NCBI RefSeq assembly: GCF_900177485.1
Contig: NZ_LT840186.1
Location: 186,001-250,000 of the forward strand
Direction: 5' to 3'
DNA length: 64,000 nucleotides
Source of the DNA: Candidatus Pelagibacter sp. HIMB1321
Lineage (GTDB): Bacteria; Pseudomonadota; Alphaproteobacteria; Pelagibacterales; Pelagibacteraceae
Positions 42,692-51,315 of the stretch are shown here, piece after piece. The notes beneath the pieces were generated by a model. That model was not told the DNA's origin. It did not search any database and saw only the letters and a list, made by a program, of their open reading frames with translations. Position numbers and translations under genes: made by a program. Position 1 is the first letter of the stretch, and each line of letters starts with the position of its first letter.

Positions 42692-44479
42692 TTGAGCAAT
42701 AAATATCGCACACATAACTGTAATGAATTAAGAAAAGAGCATGTAAATAATAATGCTGTTCTTTCTGGATGGGTCAATAAGAAAAGAGATCATGGAAATT
42801 TACTTTTCATAGACCTTAGAGATAATTATGGCGTAACCCAATGTATTATAGAAAAAGAAAACTCACATTTTAAACAATTAGAAAAAACTCAATTAGAAAC
42901 GGTTGTTAGAATTGAAGGCAAAGTAGTTAATAGGTCAGAAGAAACTATAAATAAGGAAATTGCTTCAGGAGAGATTGAGGTGGTAATACAAAATTTTAAA
43001 GTGCTTGGAACTTGTAAAGAACTACCATTGCCAGTCTTTAGTGATCAAGAATATGCAGAAGATATTAGATTAAAGTACAGATTTCTAGATCTTAGAAGAA
43101 AAAAAATTCATGAAAATATTATTTTAAGATCAAAAGTTATTTCATTTATCAGAAATGAAATGGGTAAGTTAGGTTTTTTAGAATTTCAAACTCCTATATT
43201 AACTTCCTCAAGTCCTGAAGGAGCAAGAGATTTTTTGGTGCCGAGCAGATTAAACCCAGGAAAATTTTATGCTTTACCACAAGCTCCTCAACAATTTAAA
43301 CAACTAATTATGGTTTCAGGGTTCGATAAATATTTTCAAGTTGCCCCATGTTTTAGAGATGAAGACGCTAGAGCTGATAGGAGCCCAGGAGAATTTTATC
43401 AATTAGATTTAGAAATGTCTTTTGTAGAACAGGAAGATGTTTTTAATGTTGTCGAAAAATTAATGGTTAATACTTTTAAAGAATTTTCAAAAAAAAAGTT
43501 ACTCTTTGATAAATTTCCAAGGATTACATACAAAGAAGCAATGTTAAAATATGGATCTGACAAACCTGATTTAAGGAACCCTTTAATTATAAATGATATT
43601 ACCGAAATTTTTTCAAGAGAAGATGTTAAATTCGAAATTTTTAAAAAACTTGTCAAATCAGGTTCTAGAGTGAGATGTATTGTAACAAAAAATACAAAAG
43701 ATAAACCAAGAAGTTTTTTTGATAATATCGATAAATGGGCAAAAGAGCAGGGTGCATCTGGGCTTGCTTATTTTACTTTCGAGAAAGATGAAATCATATC
43801 TGGAAAAGGACCAGTTGGAAAATTCTTTTCATCAGAGTCTTTAGAGGAAATTATGAAATTAACTGGAGCTGATATAGGTGATAGCATATTTTTAGCCTGT
43901 TCTAAACAACAGGAACTTGAAAAAATTACTTCTTTAGCAAGAACTAAAATTGCAAAAGATCTTGATCTAATAGATGATAATATTTTTGCTTTTTGCTGGG
44001 TGGTTGATTATCCAATGTTTGAAAAAGATGAGGTTACCAATAAAATTGAATTTAGTCATAATCCATTTTCAATGCCGCAAGGTGAAATTGATCAAATAAA
44101 TTTTGATAAGCCTTTAGATATATTAGCTTTTCAGTACGATATTGTTTGTAATGGTATTGAGTTATCGTCAGGCGCTATAAGAAATCATATACCAGAATTA
44201 ATGTATAAACTTTTCTCTATAGCAGGATATGACAAAGCAGTTGTTGATGAGAAATTTAGTGGAATGATTAATGCATTAAGTTATGGTGCACCTCCACATG
44301 GTGGTATAGCACCAGGAATTGATAGAATAGTTATGTTACTTGCTAATGAAAAAAACATTAGAGAAGTCACAATGTTCCCAATGAATCAAAATGCTCAAGA
44401 TCTAATGATGAATGCACCATCAGAGGTTAATGAAAAACAATTAAAAGAATTGAGTATTAGCTTAAAAACTAAAAAATAA
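42692..44479 (+). CDS. aspS: Aspartyl-tRNA synthetase
   Basis: Class II tRNA synthetase of 595 residues. It has the N-terminal anticodon-binding OB fold (ELRKEHVNNNAVLSGWVNKKRDHG), motif 2 CFRDEDARADRSPGEFYQLDLEMSF, the GAD insertion domain typical of bacterial enzymes (about 290-420), and motif 3 GIAPGIDRIVMLL. The preceding block TSSSPEGARDFLVPSRLNPG fits the bacterial type. The start codon is TTG, placed directly after the hdaA stop (no spacer), with GGGAG seven bases upstream. Alphaproteobacterial versions are often non-discriminating and also charge tRNA-Asn; whether this one does is not shown. Confidence 0.97.
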   Translation: MSNKYRTHNCNELRKEHVNNNAVLSGWVNKKRDHGNLLFIDLRDNYGVTQCIIEKENSHFKQLEKTQLETVVRIEGKVVNRSEETINKEIASGEIEVVIQNFKVLGTCKELPLPVFSDQEYAEDIRLKYRFLDLRRKKIHENIILRSKVISFIRNEMGKLGFLEFQTPILTSSSPEGARDFLVPSRLNPGKFYALPQAPQQFKQLIMVSGFDKYFQVAPCFRDEDARADRSPGEFYQLDLEMSFVEQEDVFNVVEKLMVNTFKEFSKKKLLFDKFPRITYKEAMLKYGSDKPDLRNPLIINDITEIFSREDVKFEIFKKLVKSGSRVRCIVTKNTKDKPRSFFDNIDKWAKEQGASGLAYFTFEKDEIISGKGPVGKFFSSESLEEIMKLTGADIGDSIFLACSKQQELEKITSLARTKIAKDLDLIDDNIFAFCWVVDYPMFEKDEVTNKIEFSHNPFSMPQGEIDQINFDKPLDILAFQYDIVCNGIELSSGAIRNHIPELMYKLFSIAGYDKAVVDEKFSGMINALSYGAPPHGGIAPGIDRIVMLLANEKNIREVTMFPMNQNAQDLMMNAPSEVNEKQLKELSISLKTKK

Positions 44480-45301
44480 TTATTTTTTTCCTTTTAAACT
44501 TATTTTAACATCTGAAAGATCAACAAGATTTTTCTTGTAATTATTTCTCACAAAACCTTTGCTGGTAATATCTTTTACTATTTTCAATAATTGATTTTGA
44601 TCCTCTGAATTCGTGTCTTCTTGTATAGCATTATCAGTTCCACCAATTGACGGAGTATGAGCTAAATCCTCTCTATTTTGATATGAAATAGCTAATTCTC
44701 TAAAAATATAATCAAGAATTGAAGTGGCACTCAAAATTCTATCATTACCATGGACTTTTCCTGAAGGTTCAAATTTTGTACCAACAAAAGCACTTATGAA
44801 CTCGTCTAGTGGCACTCCATATTGTAGACCAAGAGATACAGCAATTGCGAAATTATTCATTAAAGCTTTCACTAATTCTCCTTCTTTGCTTGTGTCTATA
44901 AATATCTCTCCAATTTTACCATCTTCATATTCACCGGTATGTAAGTAAACTTTATGATCTCCAATTGTAGCTTTTTGGATATAACCTTTACGTCTATCAG
45001 GCATGCCAAATCTTTTTCCAGATTTTTCAGTTTTAGTTAAAATTTGATTTACATTTTTTTCAATATTTTCAGTTTTATTCTCTTTATTAGATGGAATTAG
45101 GTCAATTTTTTTATCTATGACCTTGTTGTTATTTGGATCTAAATTTTTTGTTTTTCTGTTATCAAGTTTGACGTCTAAAACTTCAAATTTTCCATCATCT
45201 CTTTTTTCAAGATTTTTTAATTCAGTCTCGTTTATCTCATCAAGATAATGATTAACCTTGAATGTACATGTATAGTAAGTTTCAACTAGATATTTTGCCA
45301 T
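44480..45301 (-). CDS. Free-standing TSCPD-domain protein (like the C-terminal part of NrdJ)
   Basis: Protein of 273 residues. The middle (about 95-225) strongly resembles the C-terminal TSCPD domain of class II adenosylcobalamin-dependent ribonucleotide reductase. Key stretches are [56 protein letters not shown] and [20 protein letters not shown]. No reductase catalytic domain (with its finger loop and Cys triad) is attached. The first 70 residues ([14 protein letters not shown], then [13 protein letters not shown]) are a separate conserved-looking piece. It may regulate or assist a ribonucleotide reductase encoded elsewhere, which is inference. It abuts aspS on the other strand. Confidence 0.85.
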   Translation of the reverse strand: MAKYLVETYYTCTFKVNHYLDEINETELKNLEKRDDGKFEVLDVKLDNRKTKNLDPNNNKVIDKKIDLIPSNKENKTENIEKNVNQILTKTEKSGKRFGMPDRRKGYIQKATIGDHKVYLHTGEYEDGKIGEIFIDTSKEGELVKALMNNFAIAVSLGLQYGVPLDEFISAFVGTKFEPSGKVHGNDRILSATSILDYIFRELAISYQNREDLAHTPSIGGTDNAIQEDTNSEDQNQLLKIVKDITSKGFVRNNYKKNLVDLSDVKISLKGKK

Positions 45302-45415
45302 TTTACCCCAAATTTAAATTTTATTTTGATTAATGAATCAATTGATTTATATACAATTCCAAATTTTAGTCTAATTTAATTTATACAATTAACAATTGAA
45401 TATAAAACTTTAAAC

Positions 45416-45778
45416 ATGCTGACAATTTTTAAAAAAATTTTCACTTGGTGGAATGTTGATACTTTTGGCACCAGATTAAAAACTATTTTATTTGGAAAGT
45501 TTGCTGGTTCAGATTCTTTTGGAAATAAATATTATGAGAGCAAAAATGGAAAACGATGGGTGATTTATGCAGATGAAATTGATGCATCAAAAATTCCAGT
45601 CGAGTGGTATTCTTGGATGCACTTCACACCTAATAAAATTGAAAAAAAACATGAATTAGATAAATACGATTGGCAAAAACCACATAAGCCAAATCCTACT
45701 GGTACCGAACAAGCTTATTATCCTAACAAGAATAAAGAAAATGCCATTAATAAAAAATATAAAAGTTGGAAATTTTAA
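45416..45778 (+). CDS. NADH:ubiquinone oxidoreductase NDUFA12-type subunit
   Basis: Protein of 120 residues of the NDUFA12 (B17.2/17.2 kDa) family, an accessory subunit of respiratory complex I shared by Alphaproteobacteria and mitochondria. Conserved stretches are FGNKYYESKNGKRWVIYADE and DASKIPVEWYSWMHFTP near the middle. It probably binds the peripheral arm at the membrane interface, as NDUFA12 does. It is encoded away from the nuo operon, as is common. The gene overlaps the DUF2155 gene by 38 bases. An apparently linked order with accB-accC downstream fits related genomes. Confidence 0.94.
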   Translation: MLTIFKKIFTWWNVDTFGTRLKTILFGKFAGSDSFGNKYYESKNGKRWVIYADEIDASKIPVEWYSWMHFTPNKIEKKHELDKYDWQKPHKPNPTGTEQAYYPNKNKENAINKKYKSWKF

Positions 45779-46148
45779 TAAACTTCTAATTAGCTTCATA
45801 TTTTATATTATTTTTTTTCAATCATCTTACGCTCTATCAATTGAAAATTTTTTAGGCAAAAATACTGATATTAAAATTTTAGATAAAATTAGTTCCAAAA
45901 ATGAACTGATAGATTTAATAATTGGTGAAGAGATTATTTATAAAGATCTAGCAATTAAAGTAATGAAATGTACCAATTCAGAGTTAGATGATAATCCTGA
46001 AGTTAAAGCTTATATTCAAGTGAGAGATTTAACAAAAAATAATAATGACAAAGTATATGTATTTAATGGATGGATGTTTTCCTCAAGTCCATCAATAGCA
46101 CCTTTTGATCATCCTGTTTATGATATTTGGTTGGTTAATTGTTATTAA
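45741..46148 (+). CDS. DUF2155 domain exported protein
   Basis: Protein of 135 residues with a signal-like hydrophobic segment (LLISFIFYIIFFQSSYA, cut near 32) preceded by a longer than usual basic start. The mature part fits DUF2155: KVMKCTNSELDDNPEVKAYIQV, then VFNGWMFSSSPSIAPFDHPVYDIWLVNC, with Cys residues near each end that could pair. The function is unknown; it is thought periplasmic. The ATG lies within the NDUFA12 gene (38-base overlap), and no other ATG exists before the signal core. DUF2155 and NDUFA12 genes are typically neighbours in Alphaproteobacteria. Confidence 0.85.
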   Translation: MPLIKNIKVGNFNKLLISFIFYIIFFQSSYALSIENFLGKNTDIKILDKISSKNELIDLIIGEEIIYKDLAIKVMKCTNSELDDNPEVKAYIQVRDLTKNNNDKVYVFNGWMFSSSPSIAPFDHPVYDIWLVNCY

Positions 46149-47482
46149 ATAATTTTTTCTTTATCTAACCAGCTAACATTAAAATCTGAATCTATAAATT
46201 TTTTATGATTTAATAGTTTTTTATGTAAAGGAATAGTAGTTGTAATTCCTTCTATAACAAATTCATCAAGTGATCTGTTCATTCGTTGAATTGCTTCTGT
46301 CCTATTTCTGCCATGGCATATAAGCTTACAAACCATACTGTCATAAAATGGTGTTACTTTATAACCTTGAAAAATTGCACCATCTACTCTTGTTCTAAAA
46401 CCTGATGGTTGATGGCACATAGTAATAATGCCCGGCGAAGGTTGGAAATTTTTGCTTGGATCTTCAGCGTTAATTCTACATTCTATTGCATGTCCTCTAG
46501 GATTAATGTCTGACTGTTTTAGAGCTGTTTCTCCAGTATATGCTATCCAAATTTGCTCTTTAATTATATCTATACCTGAAACCATCTCAGATACAGGATG
46601 CTCTACTTGAACTCTTGTGTTCATTTCTAAAAAATAGAATTTTCCATCTTCATATATAAATTCTACTGTTCCAGCACCTTCATAACCAATTTTACTTACC
46701 ATTTTAACAGTTCGTTCAAAAAGATCTTTTCTGATTTCGTCATTTAAGACTGGACTTGGTGTTTCTTCTATAAGTTTTTGATGTCTCCTTTGAACTGAAC
46801 AATCTCTTTCATGCAAATGTACTGTTCTATTTTTACCAGCTAAAACTTGTACTTCTATGTGCCTTGGGTTTTGAAAAAATTTTTCCAGATAAATTTCGTC
46901 GTTTCCAAAATATTTTAGTGCTTCAGATTTTGCTGTTGAAAACATAGTTTCAAAATCCTCTTCTTTTTGAACTATTTTCATTCCTTTTCCACCACCACCT
47001 GCAGATGCTTTAATTAAAACTGGAAAGCCAATTTTTTTACATAGCTCTTTTGCTTCTTTAACATCTCTAACTCCACCCTCGGATCCCTCAATAACAGGCA
47101 ATCCATTTTCTTTAGCTATTTTTTTTGCTTGGATCTTATCTCCCATCATTTCAATTAATTTTGATGAAGCTCCAATAAATTTAATATTATTTTCTTCAAG
47201 CACTCTTGCAAAATTTGCATTTTCTGACAAGAAACCATAACCTGGGTGTACAGCCTCTGCATTTGTAATTTCTATTGCTGACATCAAATTTGGAATATTT
47301 AAATAGCTATTTGCAGGTTGATGCGATCCAATACAAACACTTTCATCTGCCATTCTTACATGCATGCTGTCTCTGTCGACATCTGAGTGAACAGCAACAG
47401 TTGCTATACCCCATTCTTTACAAGCTCTTATTACCCTAACCGCAATTTCCCCACGGTTTGCAATTAGAATCTTTTTAAACAT
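46145..47482 (-). CDS. accC: Acetyl-CoA carboxylase, biotin carboxylase subunit
   Basis: ATP-grasp enzyme of 445 residues that carboxylates the biotin on AccB in the first step of fatty-acid synthesis. It has KILIANRGEIAVRVIRACKE, VHPGYGFLSENANFA, the ATP loop KASAGGGGKGMKIV, ERDCSVQRRHQKLIEE, and FLEMNTRVQVEHPVSEM. All catalytic residues appear intact. It overlaps accB by one base and is followed by the convergent DUF2155 gene, sharing a TTAA stop tetramer. Confidence 0.97.
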   Translation of the reverse strand: MFKKILIANRGEIAVRVIRACKEWGIATVAVHSDVDRDSMHVRMADESVCIGSHQPANSYLNIPNLMSAIEITNAEAVHPGYGFLSENANFARVLEENNIKFIGASSKLIEMMGDKIQAKKIAKENGLPVIEGSEGGVRDVKEAKELCKKIGFPVLIKASAGGGGKGMKIVQKEEDFETMFSTAKSEALKYFGNDEIYLEKFFQNPRHIEVQVLAGKNRTVHLHERDCSVQRRHQKLIEETPSPVLNDEIRKDLFERTVKMVSKIGYEGAGTVEFIYEDGKFYFLEMNTRVQVEHPVSEMVSGIDIIKEQIWIAYTGETALKQSDINPRGHAIECRINAEDPSKNFQPSPGIITMCHQPSGFRTRVDGAIFQGYKVTPFYDSMVCKLICHGRNRTEAIQRMNRSLDEFVIEGITTTIPLHKKLLNHKKFIDSDFNVSWLDKEKII

Positions 47483-47916
47483 TATTCTAGGATTATAATT
47501 GTTTGTCCAAACTCAACTGGTTGACCATCTTCAACACAAATTTCCTTCACAACTCCATCTGCAGTGGAAGGTACATGATTCATAGTTTTCATTGCTTCAA
47601 CTATCATAACAGTATCTCCCTTTTTTATCTTTTTCCCAATCTCAACAAATTTTTTAGCACCAGGCTCAGGAGCATGGTAGGCTGTACCAATTATAGGTGA
47701 AGTAACTTGAATACCAGAAGTTGATTTGTTTTGTTCAACAGGATCTTCTCTGACAACCGATGAGTTTTGCACATTTGGTGTAGCTTGATTGTTTATTGAT
47801 ACATTATTTTTTGAAACTTTGATTTTTGTATCTTTGTCAGTAAATTCTATCTCTGTAAGTTTAAACTCATCTAAATATTCGCTTAACTCTTTTATTAAAT
47901 TTTTATCTATTTTCAT
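47482..47916 (-). CDS. accB: Acetyl-CoA carboxylase biotin carboxyl carrier protein
   Basis: Biotin carrier of 144 residues. The C-terminal lipoyl-like domain (about 70-144) carries VEAMKTMNHVPS, in which the Lys receives biotin, and GVVKEICVEDGQPVEFGQTI. The thumb-like TYHAPEPGAKKFVEIGKKIKKGD is present. The N-terminal helix (EYLDEFKLTEIEFTDKD) is joined by a Ser/Asn/Pro-rich linker. It overlaps aroQ by 14 bases and accC by one, so aroQ-accB-accC forms one unit. Confidence 0.96.
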   Translation of the reverse strand: MKIDKNLIKELSEYLDEFKLTEIEFTDKDTKIKVSKNNVSINNQATPNVQNSSVVREDPVEQNKSTSGIQVTSPIIGTAYHAPEPGAKKFVEIGKKIKKGDTVMIVEAMKTMNHVPSTADGVVKEICVEDGQPVEFGQTIIILE

Positions 47917-48352
47917 TTTTAATCATCTTTTCCAAGGAAATTATGGCCAAAATATAACCCTCTGAACCTAATCCGAATATTCCTCCAGTTACTATATTAC
48001 TTATTAAAGATTTATGTCTAAATTCTTCTCTTTTATATATGTTAGATATGTGTAATTCAATAATTGGTTTCTTAAAGACATCAAGTGCATCTCTTATAGC
48101 TACGGATGTATGAGTATAGCCAGCAGCATTAATAATTATTCCATCGAAATTATTTCTAGCATCTTGAATTTTGCTAACAATTTCTCCTTCGACATTGGAT
48201 TGGAAAAACTCTGCATCGATCTTTAATTCTTTAGTTTTTTCAATACATTTTTTTTTAAGATCATCAAACGTTATTGATCCATATTGTGATTGTTCTCTTT
48301 CACCTAATAGATTAAGATTGGGACCATTGATAATAATTATTTTATTATTCAT
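47903..48352 (-). CDS. aroQ: 3-dehydroquinate dehydratase, type II
   Basis: Shikimate-pathway enzyme of 149 residues that dehydrates 3-dehydroquinate. GPNLNLLGEREQSQYGS at the start includes the catalytic Arg and Tyr, FFQSNVEGEIVSKIQDA the substrate loop, NAAGYTHTSVAIRDAL the Asn and His region, and IIELHISNIYKREEFRHKSL the second His. It is upstream of accB, as in many proteobacteria. Its start is only 16 bases from that of thiS on the other strand. Confidence 0.96.
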   Translation of the reverse strand: MNNKIIIINGPNLNLLGEREQSQYGSITFDDLKKKCIEKTKELKIDAEFFQSNVEGEIVSKIQDARNNFDGIIINAAGYTHTSVAIRDALDVFKKPIIELHISNIYKREEFRHKSLISNIVTGGIFGLGSEGYILAIISLEKMIKNENR

Positions 48353-48368
48353 TCATCTTTTATACACA

Positions 48369-48587
48369 ATGAAAAAAATAAAAAAAATAAAAATCAAAAT
48401 TAATGGTAAAATTGTTTCAATTGTTGAAGGATTATCTTTAAGTCGGATTATAAAAGACTTTAAAATACCTTTAAATAAAGTTGCTATAGAACTAAACAAA
48501 GAAATAGTAGATAAAAAAAGAATTAATAAGATTAAAATAAAAGATAAAGATATGATTGAAATTGTACATTTTATAGGGGGTGGATAG
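48369..48587 (+). CDS. thiS: Sulfur carrier protein ThiS
   Basis: Ubiquitin-like protein of 72 residues that carries sulfur as a C-terminal thiocarboxylate for the thiazole part of thiamine. The fold is suggested by [17 protein letters not shown], then [17 protein letters not shown] and [12 protein letters not shown], ending in the required Gly-Gly. It is very Lys/Ile-rich. The ATG at 48369 is preferred. The frame is open further upstream, but that part lies inside aroQ and reads as antisense. thiG starts two bases after its stop, and the pair is the thiazole synthase unit. Confidence 0.88.
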   Translation: MKKIKKIKIKINGKIVSIVEGLSLSRIIKDFKIPLNKVAIELNKEIVDKKRINKIKIKDKDMIEIVHFIGGG

Positions 48588-48589
48588 CA

Positions 48590-49360
48590 ATGGTAGATCA
48601 ATTAAAAGTGGCTAACAAAAAATTTAAATCAAGGCTTATAGTTGGTACAGGCAAATATAAAAGCATGTCTGAATGTGCCAAGGCAATAAAACTTTCAGGG
48701 GCCGATATAGTAACTGTTGCCGTGAGAAGAGTAAATATTTCTGATAAAAATAAGCCTTTGTTAATGGATTACATTGATCCAAAAAAAATTACATATTTAC
48801 CCAATACAGCAGGTTGTTTTACCTCAGAGGATGCCTTGAGAACATTAAGATTAGCGCGAGAAATAGGGGGGTGGAAACTTGTAAAACTTGAAGTTCTAGG
48901 TGATAAAAAAAATCTTTTTCCTGACATGGTAGAGACTTTAAAATCTACAGAAGTTTTATCTAAAGAAGGATTTAAAGTGATGGTTTATTGTAATGATGAT
49001 CCTTTGATGGCTAAGCGTTTAGAAAATGTTGGTGCCTCAGCGATAATGCCTTTAGCAGCGCCAATAGGTTCGGGGTTGGGAATTCTAAATAAAATTAATG
49101 TTCAGATAATAAGAAAACAAACAAATTTACCTCTAATAATTGATGCTGGTCTTGGTCAGGCTTCTGATGCAACTATAGCGATGGAATTAGGGTGTGATGG
49201 TGTTTTAGTTAATACAGCAATAGCCAAGGCAAAAAAACCTTATGAAATGGCTCAAGCGTTTAAAAATGCAGTTATTGCTGGAAGACAATCTTATCTTTCT
49301 GGAAGAATAGAAAAATCTATAATGGGAAATCCATCATCTCCTATCGCTGGAATTATTTAG
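48590..49360 (+). CDS. thiG: Thiazole synthase
   Basis: TIM-barrel enzyme of 256 residues that condenses deoxyxylulose phosphate, dehydroglycine and ThiS-bound sulfur into the thiazole of thiamine. It has [25 protein letters not shown] (Schiff-base Lys region nearby), [23 protein letters not shown] and LVKLEVLGD, where the Lys is likely catalytic. [11 protein letters not shown] and [30 protein letters not shown] complete the phosphate site. It forms a two-gene unit with thiS. It overlaps the convergent RNase gene by eight bases. Confidence 0.96.
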   Translation: MVDQLKVANKKFKSRLIVGTGKYKSMSECAKAIKLSGADIVTVAVRRVNISDKNKPLLMDYIDPKKITYLPNTAGCFTSEDALRTLRLAREIGGWKLVKLEVLGDKKNLFPDMVETLKSTEVLSKEGFKVMVYCNDDPLMAKRLENVGASAIMPLAAPIGSGLGILNKINVQIIRKQTNLPLIIDAGLGQASDATIAMELGCDGVLVNTAIAKAKKPYEMAQAFKNAVIAGRQSYLSGRIEKSIMGNPSSPIAGII

Positions 49361-51212
49361 TTTTTTTCTTAAAAAATTTTTTTTTAAAATTCTTTTTTTT
49401 ATGAAATTTTTTATTCTCTTTATTATTTAATAATTTTTCATCTACTTTTTGCTGTTCTAGATTTTTTAATTTTTCATAATGCTCAACTAATTCAATAGTT
49501 TTGTTGGATTTGTTTTTCAGATCAATAATATACTCAGGAATAATAAGTGAATTATCTGTTATAATATCAATTTTCATTTTATTTTTTTTTTCAAAGTAAG
49601 TTAAGTCGTCAACAAAATTTTCTTTTAAAAAATCAGAGATTTTTTCACAAACTTTTAACTCTACAAATTTGGCTTTACTCAGCACTGATTTTATTTCCAC
49701 AATTTTTAAAAGCTTTTGAGCAAATGACTCATCTGTTAGCTCAACTTTCCATTTGACTGCACTTTCTCTAAGTCTTTGTCTCGACATTTCTAGTAATCCA
49801 AAATTACTAATTCTACCAATTTGTATTCTAGCTCTATCCGTCCTACATTTTTCTTTTAATCTTCTTTCAACCATTCTTCTATTTCCGTAACTAAGCATAT
49901 CAATAAAATCGATAATTATTAGACCAGAAAGGTCTCTTATTTTGATTTGTCTTGCAATCTCTTCTGCAGCTTCTAAGTTTGTATCAAGTGCTGTGCTCTC
50001 AACATTTTTTTGTTTTATGGAACTACCAGAGTTAATATCTATTGAAACTAGAGCTTCAGTTGGATTAATCACTAAATATCCTCCAGAATTTAATTTGATC
50101 TCAGATTCGAAGATTTGATTTAATTTTTGCTCAATATTTTCTTCAATAAACAATGGAACCTTGCCTCTATATTTCTTTATTTTTTTTACATGTGATGGCA
50201 TCATCATCTTCATAAAGTTTTGAGCTTTTTTATAACCTTCGTTACCTTCTATGATTACATTTTTTGTATTTTCATCGTACATATCTCTTAGAGTTCTTTT
50301 TATTATTTCACTTTCTTGATGAACCAAAGAGGGAGCAATAGAATTTAAAGCAGTATCTTTAATTTGGTTCCATGTATTTTTTAAAGTTTCAAGGTCTTGG
50401 TTAATCTCATTTTTAGTCTTATTACTTCCAGCAGTTCTTACTATCAGACCCATCTCTTTTGGAATTTCAATTTCATTTAAAATTGATCTAATTTTTTTTC
50501 TATCAACAGGATTAAATATTTTTCTTGAGATACCACCACCTTTAGGAGTGTTTGGCATTAACACAATATATTTTCCAGCAATAGAAATGAATGTACTGAG
50601 CGCAGCTCCCTTTTGCCCTCTCTCATCTTTAATAACTTGAACAAGAATGACTTGATTTGGTTTTATTACTTCCTGAATTTTATATCTTTTAAATCTAAAA
50701 GGTTTTATTTTTGGTTTACTAATTTCACCTTCAGTTATCTCATTAACAACTTCGTCTGAATTTTTGTTTTCAGAAAGTTCAATTTGAGTGTTATCATTGG
50801 TTAATTCACTTAGTTGAATTTCATTTGTTTCTTTTTCAACTTCCAAAGGATCATCAATTTCTAGTTTACCCTCAGCTAAATTTTTCTCTTCTTTTGCCTC
50901 AACTTCTTTTGAAAGCTCTTCTCTAGCTTGCTCTTCTTGTTGCTTAATTATCTCTAGATCACTTTTTGGAATTTGATAGTAATCTGATTGAATATCATTA
51001 AATGATAAAAAACCATGTCTATCTCTTCCAAAATCTACAAAGGCTGCCTGTAGAGAAGGTTCAATTCTACTTACCTTACCTAAGTAGATGTTATTTTTAA
51101 TAAGTGTATTTTTTAAACCTTCGTATTCGTAATCTTCAATATTATTTTCTGATTTAAGAACAACTCTAGTTTCATTTGGATGCGAAGCATCAATGTATAA
51201 ATTTTTTTCCAT
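49353..51212 (-). CDS. rne: Ribonuclease E/G
   Basis: Endoribonuclease of 619 residues for mRNA decay and rRNA processing. An S1 domain is at about 38-210, interrupted by an acidic insert at 90-165. RNase E core motifs are [34 protein letters not shown] and [12 protein letters not shown] with the catalytic Asp pair, then [20 protein letters not shown]. After SRQRLR the normal Zn-link CPxC of RNase E/G is missing: the text reads [12 protein letters not shown], and the whole protein has only two isolated Cys. The C terminus is a short Lys/Phe-rich tail, not the long scaffold of Escherichia coli RNase E. It converges on thiG and is divergent from mrcA. Confidence 0.93.
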   Translation of the reverse strand: MEKNLYIDASHPNETRVVLKSENNIEDYEYEGLKNTLIKNNIYLGKVSRIEPSLQAAFVDFGRDRHGFLSFNDIQSDYYQIPKSDLEIIKQQEEQAREELSKEVEAKEEKNLAEGKLEIDDPLEVEKETNEIQLSELTNDNTQIELSENKNSDEVVNEITEGEISKPKIKPFRFKRYKIQEVIKPNQVILVQVIKDERGQKGAALSTFISIAGKYIVLMPNTPKGGGISRKIFNPVDRKKIRSILNEIEIPKEMGLIVRTAGSNKTKNEINQDLETLKNTWNQIKDTALNSIAPSLVHQESEIIKRTLRDMYDENTKNVIIEGNEGYKKAQNFMKMMMPSHVKKIKKYRGKVPLFIEENIEQKLNQIFESEIKLNSGGYLVINPTEALVSIDINSGSSIKQKNVESTALDTNLEAAEEIARQIKIRDLSGLIIIDFIDMLSYGNRRMVERRLKEKCRTDRARIQIGRISNFGLLEMSRQRLRESAVKWKVELTDESFAQKLLKIVEIKSVLSKAKFVELKVCEKISDFLKENFVDDLTYFEKKNKMKIDIITDNSLIIPEYIIDLKNKSNKTIELVEHYEKLKNLEQQKVDEKLLNNKENKKFHKKKNFKKKFFKKKTK

Positions 51213-51292
51213 ATGATTTGATTAAATTGATTCATTATTTTTTAATTCTTTATATAAAATTTTGTTTTTAATAATGCCTTATCTTTAACAAA

Positions 51293-51310
51293 TTCCATTA
51301 TATAATGGAA
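51293..51310. promoter_or_regulatory. Perfect 18-base palindrome before mrcA
   Basis: TTCCATTATATAATGGAA is an exact palindrome ending five bases before the mrcA ATG at 51316. It contains TATAAT (51301-51306), a possible -10 box that would yield a nearly leaderless transcript. It may instead be an operator or an mRNA hairpin near the start codon. No good -35 is visible at standard spacing. Confidence 0.4.
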
Positions 51311-51315
51311 ATGAA

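Noticed and set aside
48171..48368. Upstream extension of thiS
   Set aside because: It lies antisense inside aroQ and has no ThiS-like features; the 72-residue protein from 48369 is a complete ThiS.
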